From Kineosphaera sp032229625 (GTDB taxonomy: Bacteria; Actinomycetota; Actinomycetes; Actinomycetales; Dermatophilaceae), in NCBI GenBank assembly GCA_032229625.1, contig JAVTVZ010000051.1, positions 20,067 through 84,066 on the forward strand: DNA of 64,000 bases, written 5' to 3'. Each line of letters opens with the position of its first letter. Within the stretch, counting starts at the first letter, position 1. Shown here one piece after another: positions 16,604 through 25,380 of the stretch. The notes under the pieces are model-generated. The model saw nothing but the letters and a program-made list of their open reading frames with translations. It was not told the DNA's origin and ran no database searches. The translations under genes were made by a program, and so were the position numbers.

Positions 16604-17842
16604 CTAGGCCTCGTAGCCCGCGGGCACGTGCGCGCACGTCGGGTCCGAGGCGAGTACGTCGCCGGTGACCGCGTAGGCGTGCGAGCGGGATCCGCCGCAG
16701 ACCTCGTTGAACTCGCACACCCCGCACCGGCCGGTGAAGCCGGACGGGTCGCGCAGCGCGCGCAGCAGCGGGTTGTCGCGGTAGATCGCCCGGAAGCCGC
16801 CCTCGGTGACGTTGCCGCACTGCTGCGGCAGGAAGCCGCTGGGATAGACGTCGCCGCGATGGTCGACGAAGGAGAAGCCGCGGCCGGAGTTGACGTCGAT
16901 CGGCGGGCGCGGCGGCCGGGTCCGCGTCGGGCGGTCGGCGAGCAGCTCGTCGGTGCGGGCGGTCAGCGTCGCATACAGCGGTCCGTGCTCGATCGTCGTC
17001 CCCAGCGCCGCGGCTCGGGAGCGCTCGATGGCGACCCGGCGGTAGTGCGGAGCCTCGGTGGCCTTGACGGCGACCTTGTCGGACACGTCGTGCATCCAGT
17101 GCAGGACGTCCTCGACCTGCTCCGCCGACAGCGCCTGCAACTGTTGACCGCGGCCGGTCGGCACGAGGAAGAACACACTCCACAGAGAAGTGTGCAGATC
17201 CATCACGATGCGCAGCAGGTCGGGCAGCTCGTGGACGTTGCCGCGGGTGACCGTCGAGTTGATCTGCAGTCGGAAGCCGGCGTCGCGCACCCACCCGGCC
17301 GCGCGCAGCGTGTCGTCGAAGACGCCGTCGACCCCGCGGAAGGCGTCGTGCGTCGCCGCGACCGCCCCGTCGAGCGACAACGACAGGGCACCCGCGCCGG
17401 CCGCCCGCATCGTCGCGAGCACGTCCGGCGTCAGCCGCGGCGTCACCGACGGGGAGAGCGCCATGTGCAGCCCGAGCCCCGCGCCGTGGGCGACGAGGTC
17501 GGCGAGGTCCGGCCGCTCGAAGGGGTCGCCGCCGGTGAGCACGACGATCGGGTAGGGAGCGCCGTAGCCCGCGATGTCCTCGAGCAGCGCCTTGCCCTGC
17601 GCCGTCGTCAACTCGTGAGGGTCGCGCCGGTGTTGCGCGTCTGCGCGGCAGTGCCGGCAGACCAGCGCGCACGCCCGGGTCACCTCCCAGATGACGATCA
17701 TCGGCCGCTCGCCGGCGTCGTGGTGCAGGCGCCGGACCGCCGGGCGGGCGCGGCGCTGGGTCGCTGTCGTCGCGGTCGTCGCGGTCGTCCCTGCTGTCGT
17801 TGCCGCGTCTGGAGCTGCGGGCGTCGGCGTCCGGTCGGTCAT
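16604..17842 (-). CDS. Radical SAM/SPASM protein (TIGR04053-like)
   Basis: A 412-residue enzyme. Residues 1-40 are a Thr/Ala-rich tail. The radical SAM cluster CXXXCXXC is at C58, C62 and C65, followed by GGDPFERPDL. The C-terminal SPASM region has Cys342, Cys373, Cys376, Cys382 and Cys403 for auxiliary Fe-S clusters. It resembles the NirJ/AhbD group acting on porphyrins and the related TIGR04053 family. Its ATG overlaps the stop of the porphyrinogen oxidase gene (ATGA), so a role in tetrapyrrole modification or a heme-synthase-like step is inferred, not proved. A peptide-modifying role is the alternative. Confidence 0.85.
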   Translation of the reverse strand: MTDRTPTPAAPDAATTAGTTATTATTATQRRARPAVRRLHHDAGERPMIVIWEVTRACALVCRHCRADAQHRRDPHELTTAQGKALLEDIAGYGAPYPIVVLTGGDPFERPDLADLVAHGAGLGLHMALSPSVTPRLTPDVLATMRAAGAGALSLSLDGAVAATHDAFRGVDGVFDDTLRAAGWVRDAGFRLQINSTVTRGNVHELPDLLRIVMDLHTSLWSVFFLVPTGRGQQLQALSAEQVEDVLHWMHDVSDKVAVKATEAPHYRRVAIERSRAAALGTTIEHGPLYATLTARTDELLADRPTRTRPPRPPIDVNSGRGFSFVDHRGDVYPSGFLPQQCGNVTEGGFRAIYRDNPLLRALRDPSGFTGRCGVCEFNEVCGGSRSHAYAVTGDVLASDPTCAHVPAGYEA

Positions 17843-19476
17843 GTGCGGTCCTCGGTCTCGCGGGAGGCGGTCTGCTCGGGCGCCAGGCGTGCGGCGATCT
17901 CGTCGGCGGCGCGCTGCCCGGAGGCCAGGCACGAGGTGAGGCCGATGCCGTCGTACGACGCGCCGGCGAGGGCGACACCGGGCCACGTCTGCCGCAGCGC
18001 CGCCCGCGCCTGCCGCAGCCGGTCGACGTGGCCGACGCGCAGCTGGGGGATGCCGGCCGACCAGCGCTGCACGTGCACGTGCTCGGGGAGGGCGGTGACG
18101 CCCTCGAGGCGCGCGAGGTCGGTGCGCAGCCGGGCCACGAGCTCGTCGTCGGTCAGCGCCGCCAGATCCGGGCCGTGGCCGGGGAGTCCGGCGCGACCGG
18201 CCGAGACGCGCAGCAGGTAGGTGTCCGGGTCGTCCAGGTGCGGCCACTTCGTCGACAGGTGCGTCACGGCCTTGAGCAGCGTGCCGAGGGAGCTCGGCAC
18301 GAGCAGTCCGTTGGCGCTCAGCGCCGGCACCCCCGCGACGGCGCGGCGGGGATACCCGAGCACGACCGCCGCGGTCGCCGCCTGCACGGTCTGGGCCAGG
18401 GCACGCGCCGCCGCCGGCACGCGACCCACGAGCAGCCGCGCCGCGATCGGGGCCGGCACGGCGAGCACGACGGCGTCGGCGCGCAGCGATCGCGAGCCGC
18501 CGCCCGTCGCGTCGCGGGCGGAGGGGCCGGTGCTCGGGGCGTCGCCCGGATCGCCGGTCGTCACGACATACCCGCTGCGGGTGTGCTCGATCGCGACCAC
18601 CGGGGTGCGGGTGCGGACGGTGGTGCCGGCCGCGAGGGTCTCCACGAGCCGGGTCAGCCCCTGCGGCCAGGAGCCGAAGGTGATGCCCGGCCCGGCCGGG
18701 GAGCGGCCCGAGGGGCCGGGGGTCGGGCGGGCGGCGCGGCGAGCGCGCACGAGCGAGGTGCCGCGGGTCGCCGCCGGCACGAGCGAGGGCGTGCACGCGC
18801 GCAGGCTCAGGAGGTCGACGTCGCCGGAGTGCAGCCCGCCGAGCAGCGGGTCGACGAACGCCGCGCTGACCGCCCGCCCGAAGCGCGCCGACACGAAGTC
18901 ACCGACCGAGACGTCGTCGGCGCCCTCCGGATCGCTCAGCCGCCCGGCGCGGGAGGCCAACACCGGCTCGAGCCCGGCCCGCACGAGCTGAGGCACCGAG
19001 AGGATCCCGCTGCGCAGGACCGGTCGCAGCCGCGTCGGACCGGCGGGGCCGACCCCGGCGGGCAGTGGCGCGCGCCCGTGCGGCGTCATCAGGAAGGAGG
19101 GGTTGGGCCGCGCGCCGACGAGGTCGTCGGCCAGGCCCAGCTCGGCGACGAGGGCCGCCGCCGCGGGCACCTGCAGATGCACGGCCTCGGCGCCGACATC
19201 GACCGGTCGCCCGGCGATCGGCACGGTCCGCACCTGCCCGCCCACGTGGTCGGACGCTTCGAGGACGACGACGTCGTGCCCCGCCTCGCGCAGCCGACGA
19301 GCGGCGAGCAGGCCACCGACCCCCGCCCCGACGACAATGACCCGGGCCCCGCTGCCCGCGGTCGCCGGCGCGCCGAGTTCGTCGACATCGTGGTGCCCGA
19401 CCTGCGCCTGCCCGACCCGTCCGTGCGTCCGGGGGTGGACGTCGTCCCTGGCCCTGCTGTCGTGGACGTCGCCCAC
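17839..19476 (-). CDS. hemY: Protoporphyrinogen/coproporphyrinogen oxidase
   Basis: A 545-residue FAD enzyme that would oxidise a porphyrinogen in heme synthesis; actinobacteria normally use the coproporphyrin branch (HemY/CgoX). The Rossmann motif VIVVGAGVGGLLAA and the continuing EASDHVGGQVRT sit at about residues 46-85. The C-terminal FAD motif GVALAGASYDGIGLTSCLAS is typical. An inserted Ser/Gly-rich stretch (about 310-335) is variable. The GTG at 19476 has AGGAG 8 nt upstream; the N-terminal 40 residues before the Rossmann fold are not conserved. It is the first gene of a two-gene operon with the radical SAM enzyme. Confidence 0.88.
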   Translation of the reverse strand: MGDVHDSRARDDVHPRTHGRVGQAQVGHHDVDELGAPATAGSGARVIVVGAGVGGLLAARRLREAGHDVVVLEASDHVGGQVRTVPIAGRPVDVGAEAVHLQVPAAAALVAELGLADDLVGARPNPSFLMTPHGRAPLPAGVGPAGPTRLRPVLRSGILSVPQLVRAGLEPVLASRAGRLSDPEGADDVSVGDFVSARFGRAVSAAFVDPLLGGLHSGDVDLLSLRACTPSLVPAATRGTSLVRARRAARPTPGPSGRSPAGPGITFGSWPQGLTRLVETLAAGTTVRTRTPVVAIEHTRSGYVVTTGDPGDAPSTGPSARDATGGGSRSLRADAVVLAVPAPIAARLLVGRVPAAARALAQTVQAATAAVVLGYPRRAVAGVPALSANGLLVPSSLGTLLKAVTHLSTKWPHLDDPDTYLLRVSAGRAGLPGHGPDLAALTDDELVARLRTDLARLEGVTALPEHVHVQRWSAGIPQLRVGHVDRLRQARAALRQTWPGVALAGASYDGIGLTSCLASGQRAADEIAARLAPEQTASRETEDRT

Positions 19477-19826
19477 CGTGCCCGCTCCTGTCCGGCCGCC
19501 GCGGCACACCGGCCCGCCGCGAGCCCATTCGATCCGTCCACCCTAACCACGGGCTCCTCCGGGATTTCGACCACACCCGGCCGCGGGACCCAGGTCCCGC
19601 CCGGTCGATCGCCGCCCTGTCGGTCGGTTCTGTCGGTCGCGCCCTGTCGGTCGCCCGCCGCCGGGGCCGGCGCGTGCGCGCTGGGGTGCGCGGATCGCAT
19701 ACCCTTGTCTGCGGCGCTCCGGGGGCGGGGAAAACGCCACTGTCCGTAGCAGGTTCGCGCGGCGGCGACAGCGGCGCCAGCGGGGGGCCAGGATTCACAC
19801 AGCCTGTGACATGGGGGACAGGGAGA
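19477..19826. other. Divergent spacer, hemY / PAP2
   Basis: A 350-bp non-coding stretch. It contains a short array of CTGTCGGTCG-type repeats (about 19617-19650) and otherwise no hairpin or operator that I can support. Confidence 0.5.
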
Positions 19827-20915
19827 ATGGACCGGATGACGAAACGCCCGTGGTCCGCCACACCCTCCCCTGAGGACGCCGAGCGCCCCGGTGACGTCGG
19901 CCGCGAGCGCTCCACGACCCGGCACGCCCGGGCCCGGCACGACGACGCACCCGGCCCAACGCCGACGCCCGCAGACCCCCGCGGCGACCGGACGCGGCCT
20001 CTGCCCGGCGCGCAGGCGGCGCAGCCGGCGGACGGTCCGGTGCTGGTCGTCGCCGCGCGGGCGCGGGCCCGCCGGGTCGCGCTCGCGGTGAGCGGCACGC
20101 TCATCGGGCTCGGCGGGCTGGCCGTCGCAGGGTTGACGTCGCTCGTCGTGTGGACCCACCTGGGGCAGCGGGCCGACGAGCGCTCTCGGTGGTCCGTCGC
20201 GGTGCCCTTCGAGGTGCGCGACCTGCTCGTCGCCTGGCTCGACACGGTCAGCGTCGTCTCCATCGCCCTGGCGCTCCTCGTCATCGCCGGGGTGGCGCTG
20301 CTGCGTCGCCGGCCCGTGGCGGCCCTCGGCGCGCTCATCCTCGTCGCGGGCGCCAACGTGACGACGCAGGTGCTCAAGGAGCTGATCCCGCGTCCGGCCT
20401 ACGGCGTGGGCCCGGCGATGAACAGCCTGCCCAGCGGGCATACGACGGTCATGACGAGCCTGGTGCTCGCGCTGCTGCTCGTCGTGCCGCGTGGTCTACG
20501 GCCGCTGCTGGTGTGCCTGACCAGCGCGGTCGCGACGTTCACCGGGGCCGCGACGATCCTGGAGCGGTGGCACCGCCCGAGCGACGTCATCGCCGCCTTC
20601 GGGGTCTGCGCGGTGTGGGCCGGCCTCGTCCTGGGGTTCGTGGCCCTGCGTCGTCGGGGCGATCCCGCGACCGCCGCGCGCCCACCCGCCGCCGTGCGCC
20701 CGCCACGCCTCGCGGCCCGCGCGGCCGTCCACGCCGCCGCCGGGATGGTCGGCGCGGTCGCGATCGGCGCGCTGCTCGTCGTCGGGGGCCTGGTCGCCCA
20801 CGGCGAGGCGTCGAACGTGCTCGTCGGGGGCGTCATGCTCACCGCGACGGGCCTGACGGGCGCCCTGCTCGCCGCGCTCACGGGCCTGGCCGCCGACGCC
20901 CTCGACGCGTCCTGA
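19827..20915 (+). CDS. PAP2-family membrane phosphatase
   Basis: A 362-residue membrane protein. The N-terminal 75 residues are polar and disordered, followed by about seven hydrophobic segments. The phosphatase signature is present in three parts: KELIPRP, PSGHTTVM and a histidine in WHRPSDV. These correspond to the C1-C3 motifs of lipid phosphate phosphatases such as undecaprenyl- or phosphatidylglycerol-phosphate phosphatases. Substrate is unknown. The ATG at 19827 follows AGGGAGA. The neighbouring murT-gatD makes a cell-envelope lipid-carrier role plausible. Confidence 0.85.
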   Translation: MDRMTKRPWSATPSPEDAERPGDVGRERSTTRHARARHDDAPGPTPTPADPRGDRTRPLPGAQAAQPADGPVLVVAARARARRVALAVSGTLIGLGGLAVAGLTSLVVWTHLGQRADERSRWSVAVPFEVRDLLVAWLDTVSVVSIALALLVIAGVALLRRRPVAALGALILVAGANVTTQVLKELIPRPAYGVGPAMNSLPSGHTTVMTSLVLALLLVVPRGLRPLLVCLTSAVATFTGAATILERWHRPSDVIAAFGVCAVWAGLVLGFVALRRRGDPATAARPPAAVRPPRLAARAAVHAAAGMVGAVAIGALLVVGGLVAHGEASNVLVGGVMLTATGLTGALLAALTGLAADALDAS

Positions 20916-20953
20916 GCGGGGGTCGGTGGGCGGACGCTGTCGGTGGTGCTGGC

Positions 20954-20959
20954 TAGGCT
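20954..20959 (+). promoter_or_regulatory. -10 element of murT-gatD (leaderless)
   Basis: TAGGCT ends 6 nt before the GTG of murT, which places the transcription start at the start codon. The -35 is not recognisable. Confidence 0.45.
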
Positions 20960-20965
20960 GACGAC

Positions 20966-22282
20966 GTGCCTGGACCCCTCCACGTCAGACCGTTCCTCGC
21001 CGCCGCGGCGGGCAAGGCGGCCCGCGTCGCCTCCCGCCTCAAGGGCGGCGGGTCCGCGCTGCCGGGCCTGGTCGTCGAGCGCGTCGATCCCCGGTTCCTC
21101 TCCTACGCCCTGGCCGAGGTGCGCGGCGGCATCGTCGTCGTCTCGGGCACCAACGGCAAGACGACGACGACCAAGATGCTCACCGCGATCCTGCGCGAGC
21201 ACGGGCTCGACGTCTTCAGCAACCCCACGGGCAGCAACTTCACCCGCGGCGTCATCTCGGCGATGCTGCCGACGTTGCCGCTGTCGGGGCGCCTGAGCGC
21301 CGACGTCGCGGTGCTCGAGCTCGACGAGGCTCACGCGCTGAAGTTCGTCGAGGCGGTGGCGCCGACCCACGCGCTGCTGCTCAACGTCGCGCGTGACCAG
21401 CTCGACCGCTTCGCCGAGATCGACCACACCGCCAGGCTGCTCGCGCAGTTGGCGGCCGGCACGAGCCAGGGCGTGGTGCTCAATCGCGACGACTCCTTCG
21501 TGTCGCGGATCGCCGGGCGGCCGGCGGTGCCCGACGCCGTGTATTTCGGGCTCGACGAGTCGATGCGCGACCGGCTCGAGGAGCTGTCCGAGGCCGACGT
21601 GCGCTTCGAGGACGAGGCGGCGGCGCCGCCGGTCGGGCCGCTGGACGGGCTGCTGCGCGAGCTCGACGAGCGCGACTTCGAGGTGACCTTCGGCGACGGG
21701 CTGCGCATCGGCCCGCTGCGGCTGCGCCAGCGGGGACTGGCCGCGATGATCAACGCGACCGCGGCGGCGACGACGGCGCGCCGCGTGCTCGGCGAGCGCT
21801 TCGACGTCGCGCACACCGAGCGGGCGCTGCGCACGACCGCGCCGCCCTTCGGGCGCGGCGAGGTCATCGACGTCGACGGGCAGCCGCTGGAGTTGGTGCT
21901 GGTCAAGAACCCGGCGGGCTTCACGGTCGCGCTGCACACCTACGGCGCCACACCGGTGGCGACGATGGTCGCCATCAACGACAACTACGCCGACGGCCGC
22001 GACGTGTCCTGGCTCTACGACGTGTCGTTCGCGTCGCTGACGCAGCGGGGCGTGGCGGTCACCAGCGGCGTGCGCGCCTACGACATGGCGCTGCGGCTCT
22101 CCTACGACGACGTGCACACCGACCACATCGAGCCCGACCTGACGACGGCGCTGGACCACTTGCTGGCGACGCACCCGGACGAGCCGAAGCGGATCTTCTG
22201 CACCTACACGGCGATGATGGCGTTGCGCCGCACGCTGGCGGACCGGTATGACCTGGCGGAATTCGGCGAGGAGGCGAAGTAG
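20966..22282 (+). CDS. murT: Lipid II isoglutaminyl synthase, MurT subunit
   Basis: A 438-residue Mur-ligase-like subunit that amidates D-glutamate of lipid II together with GatD. The P-loop VSGTNGKTTTTK is at 60-70, followed by NPTGSNFTRG and LELDEA. The C-terminal DUF1727 part reads LVKNPAGFTVAL and NDNYADGRDVSWLYDV. The Cys4 zinc-ribbon insertion found in the middle of Staphylococcus MurT is absent: the only cysteine in the protein is in RIFCTYTAMM. The corresponding region (about 195-235) is acidic. It is transcribed with gatD, 3 bp apart. Confidence 0.93.
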   Translation: MPGPLHVRPFLAAAAGKAARVASRLKGGGSALPGLVVERVDPRFLSYALAEVRGGIVVVSGTNGKTTTTKMLTAILREHGLDVFSNPTGSNFTRGVISAMLPTLPLSGRLSADVAVLELDEAHALKFVEAVAPTHALLLNVARDQLDRFAEIDHTARLLAQLAAGTSQGVVLNRDDSFVSRIAGRPAVPDAVYFGLDESMRDRLEELSEADVRFEDEAAAPPVGPLDGLLRELDERDFEVTFGDGLRIGPLRLRQRGLAAMINATAAATTARRVLGERFDVAHTERALRTTAPPFGRGEVIDVDGQPLELVLVKNPAGFTVALHTYGATPVATMVAINDNYADGRDVSWLYDVSFASLTQRGVAVTSGVRAYDMALRLSYDDVHTDHIEPDLTTALDHLLATHPDEPKRIFCTYTAMMALRRTLADRYDLAEFGEEAK

Positions 22283-22285
22283 GCG

Positions 22286-23029
22286 ATGGCCAAGGGCACG
22301 ATCACGCTCGTCCACCTCTACCCGCGCGAGATGAGCATCTACGGCGACCTGGGCAACACCCGGGCGCTGGAGGTGCGGCTGCGGCGGCACGGCTACGACG
22401 TCGAGCTCGTCGCGCATCATCCGGGCACACCGCTGCACACCGGCGCCCACCTCATCGTCGGCGGCGGCGGTCAGGACTCCGGGCAGGCGCGCGTCGAGGC
22501 CGACCTCGAGCGCAACGGCCCGACCCTGGCCGCGATGGCGCAGGACGGCACGCCGATGCTCATGATCTGCGGGATGTATCAGCTCTTCGGCAACGACTTC
22601 ACCACCGTCGAGGGGCAGCGCCTGCCGGGCCTGGGCATCCTCGACGTCACGACCCGCGGCAACGACGCGCGGATGATCGGGCCGGTCGTCCTCGACACCG
22701 AGCACGGCCAGGTCGTGGGTTATGAGAACCACTCGGGCTCGACGACGCTCGGCCCGGGGCAGGCGTCGTTCGGCTCGGTCGCGCACGGTCGGGGCAACAA
22801 CGGCTCCGACGGCACCGAGGGCGCCCGCCGCCACCACGTCTACGGCACGTATCTGCACGGCCCGGTCCTGCCGGCCAACCCGCGCTTCGCCGACGCGCTC
22901 ATCAAGGCCGCGGTCGACCTCGCGATCCCCGGCGGCTTCGAGCCCGAGGACCTCGACGACACCATCGCCTGCGAGGCCCAGCGCCGCCAGATCGACCGGC
23001 TGCTCTCGGGGCGCAGCACGCCGCGCTGA
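22286..23029 (+). CDS. gatD: Lipid II isoglutaminyl synthase, glutamine amidotransferase GatD
   Basis: A 247-residue class I-type glutaminase that supplies ammonia to MurT for peptidoglycan stem-peptide amidation. The nucleophile Cys95 is in MLMICGMYQLFG and the catalytic His191 in GTYLHGPVLPANP; both match the S. aureus positions (C94, H189). The N-terminus (LVHLYPREMSIYGDLGN) is diagnostic. It begins 3 bp after murT and ends 15 bp before the convergent flippase-like gene. Confidence 0.95.
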   Translation: MAKGTITLVHLYPREMSIYGDLGNTRALEVRLRRHGYDVELVAHHPGTPLHTGAHLIVGGGGQDSGQARVEADLERNGPTLAAMAQDGTPMLMICGMYQLFGNDFTTVEGQRLPGLGILDVTTRGNDARMIGPVVLDTEHGQVVGYENHSGSTTLGPGQASFGSVAHGRGNNGSDGTEGARRHHVYGTYLHGPVLPANPRFADALIKAAVDLAIPGGFEPEDLDDTIACEAQRRQIDRLLSGRSTPR

Positions 23030-23044
23030 CGCCCGGGCCGGCCG

Positions 23045-24109
23045 TCAGCCCGGGGGCGAGGCGGGCGCCGGCGCGGCGGGCGCGGCCTCCTGCGCGGCGC
23101 CGCGCCGCGTGTTGAGCCACACGACGATCGCCAACGCCCCGAGCGGGATCTCCAGGACGAAGCTGTAGAGCGCGAAGAGCGTCACCGCCGCCGCCGTCCC
23201 CTCGCCGGGCACCCCGAAGGCCAGCAGGACCGCCGCCGCGCCCGCCTCGGCGACGCCGATGCCGCCCGGGGTCACGGCGACCGTCGTCAGCAGCCGCCCC
23301 ACGGCATACGCGGCGAAGGCGTGCGGCCAGCTCAGGTGCACCCCGACGGCCTCGAGGCACTCGCGGAAGAGCACGAAGTAGACGCCCATGAAGCCGACGA
23401 GCCCGACGGTCATCGGCAGCCACCGCCCGCGGATCACCCCGATCGTCGTATCGCGCAGGTCGAGGGCCAGCCGCTCGACGTCCCGGCTGCCGCGCTCCCG
23501 GCGCGCGACGAGCCGCACGATCCGGTCCACGACCCGGCCCACGCCTCGGGTGGCGCGCCGCGACGCGATCATCGCGATGAGCGACCCCGCGATGAGGGCC
23601 CCGCCGACGCCGCCGAGCAGCGCCCCGCGCAGCATCGGCGCCGGCACCTGCTGCGTCGAGGGCAGCAGCACCAGCGCGGCGACCACGGGCAGTAGCACGC
23701 GTGCCAGCATGTTCCACACCGCGGTGACCAGGATCGACGTGCCGATGTCGCGGTGGCAGAAGCGCCACGACCGATACATGGCGTAGGTGAGCCCGGCGCC
23801 GACGGCCCCGCCGCCGGGCAGCAGGTTGCTGACGCCGGAGCCGGCGAGGTTGGCCAGGATCGCCTGGCGGTGCCGCAGCCCGGGCAGGGAGCCGGTGAGG
23901 GTGAACGTGTAGCAGGAGAGCCCGAGGAACATCCACGCGAGCAGCCCGAAGAACGTCGGCCACCCGACGCCGGTGACGATCCCCAGGATCGTCGACCACG
24001 GCGTGCCGGTCAGCGCCGGCAGCAGCCACCCGAGCAGCGCCACCGCCAGGGCCAGGCTCGCCAGGCCCTGGAGCACCTGGCGCGCGATCGCCGCGGGCGT
24101 GCGGGGCAC
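23045..24109 (-). CDS. LPG-synthase-TM / UPF0104 family flippase-like membrane protein
   Basis: A 354-residue polytopic membrane protein with about eight hydrophobic segments. The sequences GSGVSNLLPGGGAVGAGLTY and TPGGIGVAEAGAAAVL are hallmarks of the lysylphosphatidylglycerol-synthase membrane domain family (PF03706), which in actinobacteria often accompanies glycosyltransferases and may translocate lipid-linked intermediates. No aminoacyl-transferase domain is attached. The GTG at 24109 is the first start after the repeat array; a weak ribosome site leaves the exact start uncertain. It follows a PIG-L gene on the same strand. Confidence 0.8.
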   Translation of the reverse strand: MPRTPAAIARQVLQGLASLALAVALLGWLLPALTGTPWSTILGIVTGVGWPTFFGLLAWMFLGLSCYTFTLTGSLPGLRHRQAILANLAGSGVSNLLPGGGAVGAGLTYAMYRSWRFCHRDIGTSILVTAVWNMLARVLLPVVAALVLLPSTQQVPAPMLRGALLGGVGGALIAGSLIAMIASRRATRGVGRVVDRIVRLVARRERGSRDVERLALDLRDTTIGVIRGRWLPMTVGLVGFMGVYFVLFRECLEAVGVHLSWPHAFAAYAVGRLLTTVAVTPGGIGVAEAGAAAVLLAFGVPGEGTAAAVTLFALYSFVLEIPLGALAIVVWLNTRRGAAQEAAPAAPAPASPPG

Positions 24110-24194
24110 TCGGACCGTCGGCGGCCCCGGCAGCCCGGCGCCCGCAGCGCCGCGCTCGTCGCCGGTGCTGAGCTCGTCGGCGTGATGCTCCTGG

Positions 24195-24440
24195 GTCCGG
24201 TGCTCGTCGGCCTGATGCTCGGCGGCCTGATGCTCGGCGGCCTGATGCTCGGCGGNNNNNNNNNNNNNNNNNNNNNNNNNNNNNNNNNNNNNNNNNNNNN
24301 NNNNNNNNNNNNNNNNNNNNNNNNNNNNNNNNNNNNNNNNNNNNNNNNNNNNNNNTGCTCGTCGGCCTGATGCTCGGCGGCCTGATGCTCGGCGGCCTGA
24401 TGCTCGGCGGCCTGATGCTTGTCGGCCTGGTCGTGCTCGT
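24195..24440. repeat. 15-bp tandem array interrupted by an assembly gap
   Basis: Units of GATGCTCGGCGGCCT, at least four on each side of the gap and nearly identical. The array occupies the 370-bp spacer (24110-24479) between the PIG-L stop and the flippase-like start. It is open in several frames on both strands, but nothing suggests it is coding. Confidence 0.95.
24256..24355. other. Assembly gap of exactly 100 N
   Basis: The gap lies inside the 15-bp array; the round length shows a scaffold placeholder, so the true copy number is unknown. Confidence 0.99.
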
Positions 24441-24479
24441 CGGCCGGGCTGCGGTGTCCGCGCGGGCCGTGCGCAGCGC

Positions 24480-25340
24480 TCACGGCGGCCCGTCGCCCAG
24501 GCCGGCGAAGATGTCGCGCTCGCGGTGGCGGCCCGGCGGCGGCCCGCCCGCGTCGACGAACCACTCCCGGGCGAAGACCACGTCGTACAGCGGCCGCGGG
24601 ATCGCCAGGAACGCTCCCAGGGTCCGGTCGGCGCCGTCGTCCGCGGCGGCCTGGGTCGCGTGGGCCGCCATCGACGCGCGCTTGGCCGCGATGTGCCGGT
24701 GCACGTCGATGCGGTGGGAGATGAGGGCCCCGGGGGTGAACGCGCGCTGCCACGCCGCGAGGTCGACGTCGATCGAGACCCCGGGCAGGCGCCGCGCGAC
24801 GGCGATCGCGCGGGTGAGCAGCTCGCGCGGCACCGTCGCCTCGAGCAGCCGCGGCGTGCCCGCGAGCTGCGCGGCGGCCCGCGTCACCTCGTGGACGCGC
24901 ACGTGGTCGCGATGGCCGTAGCCGCCGCTGCGGTCGTAGCCGATGACGACGTCCGCGCGCTCGGCCCGCAGGATCTCGGCGATGCGCCCGCTGATCTCGC
25001 CGGAGTCGGCGTGCAGGAAGCGCTGCCGACCTGGCGGATCGTCGGGCACCGGCCCCTCCATGCCCGAATCGGCGTACCCGAGCCACTCGACGCGCGCGGC
25101 CCCGATGGCGTCGGCGCTGGCCGCCAGCTCGGCGAGGCGGCGCCGACCCAGCTCGCCGACGGACCCGCCGGCATAGTCGCGGGAGGTCAGGCCGAGGTCG
25201 CCGTCGGTGGCGACGACGAGGACGACCCGGTGTCCGGCGGCCGCGGCCTTGGCCAGCGTGCCCGACATCAGGAGCGCCTCGTCGTCCGGATGGGCATTGA
25301 CCGCGACGACCGTACGACTCACGGAGCCAGTCTCACTCAT
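24480..25340 (-). CDS. PIG-L / LmbE family deacetylase
   Basis: A 286-residue zinc-dependent N-acetylglucosaminyl-type deacetylase (MshB fold). The metal motif AHPDDE is at residues 16-21 and GYGHRDHVRVHEV supplies H143, D145 and H146. TDGDLGLTSRDYAGG is also typical. The substrate is probably an N-acetyl-hexosamine conjugate; mycothiol (MshB) is one option, but nothing specific decides it. It is divergent from a GT4 glycosyltransferase (40 bp apart), the enzyme class that would make such a substrate. Confidence 0.88.
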   Translation of the reverse strand: MSETGSVSRTVVAVNAHPDDEALLMSGTLAKAAAAGHRVVLVVATDGDLGLTSRDYAGGSVGELGRRRLAELAASADAIGAARVEWLGYADSGMEGPVPDDPPGRQRFLHADSGEISGRIAEILRAERADVVIGYDRSGGYGHRDHVRVHEVTRAAAQLAGTPRLLEATVPRELLTRAIAVARRLPGVSIDVDLAAWQRAFTPGALISHRIDVHRHIAAKRASMAAHATQAAADDGADRTLGAFLAIPRPLYDVVFAREWFVDAGGPPPGRHRERDIFAGLGDGPP

Positions 25341-25367
25341 GATTCCAGTGTTCCGGCCGTGATGTGC

Positions 25368-25373
25368 CAGGGT
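25368..25373 (+). promoter_or_regulatory. Possible -10 of GT4 gene (leaderless)
   Basis: CAGGGT followed after 7 nt by the GTG at 25381; weak because the first base is C. Confidence 0.3.
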
Positions 25374-25380
25374 TGGGGGC

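Noticed and set aside
24110..24479. Coding use of the 15-bp array (frames reading Leu-Met-Leu-Gly-Gly or Glu-His-Gln-Ala-Ala)
   Set aside because: Several frames are open only because the unit lacks stops; no start, ribosome site or domain supports a gene.
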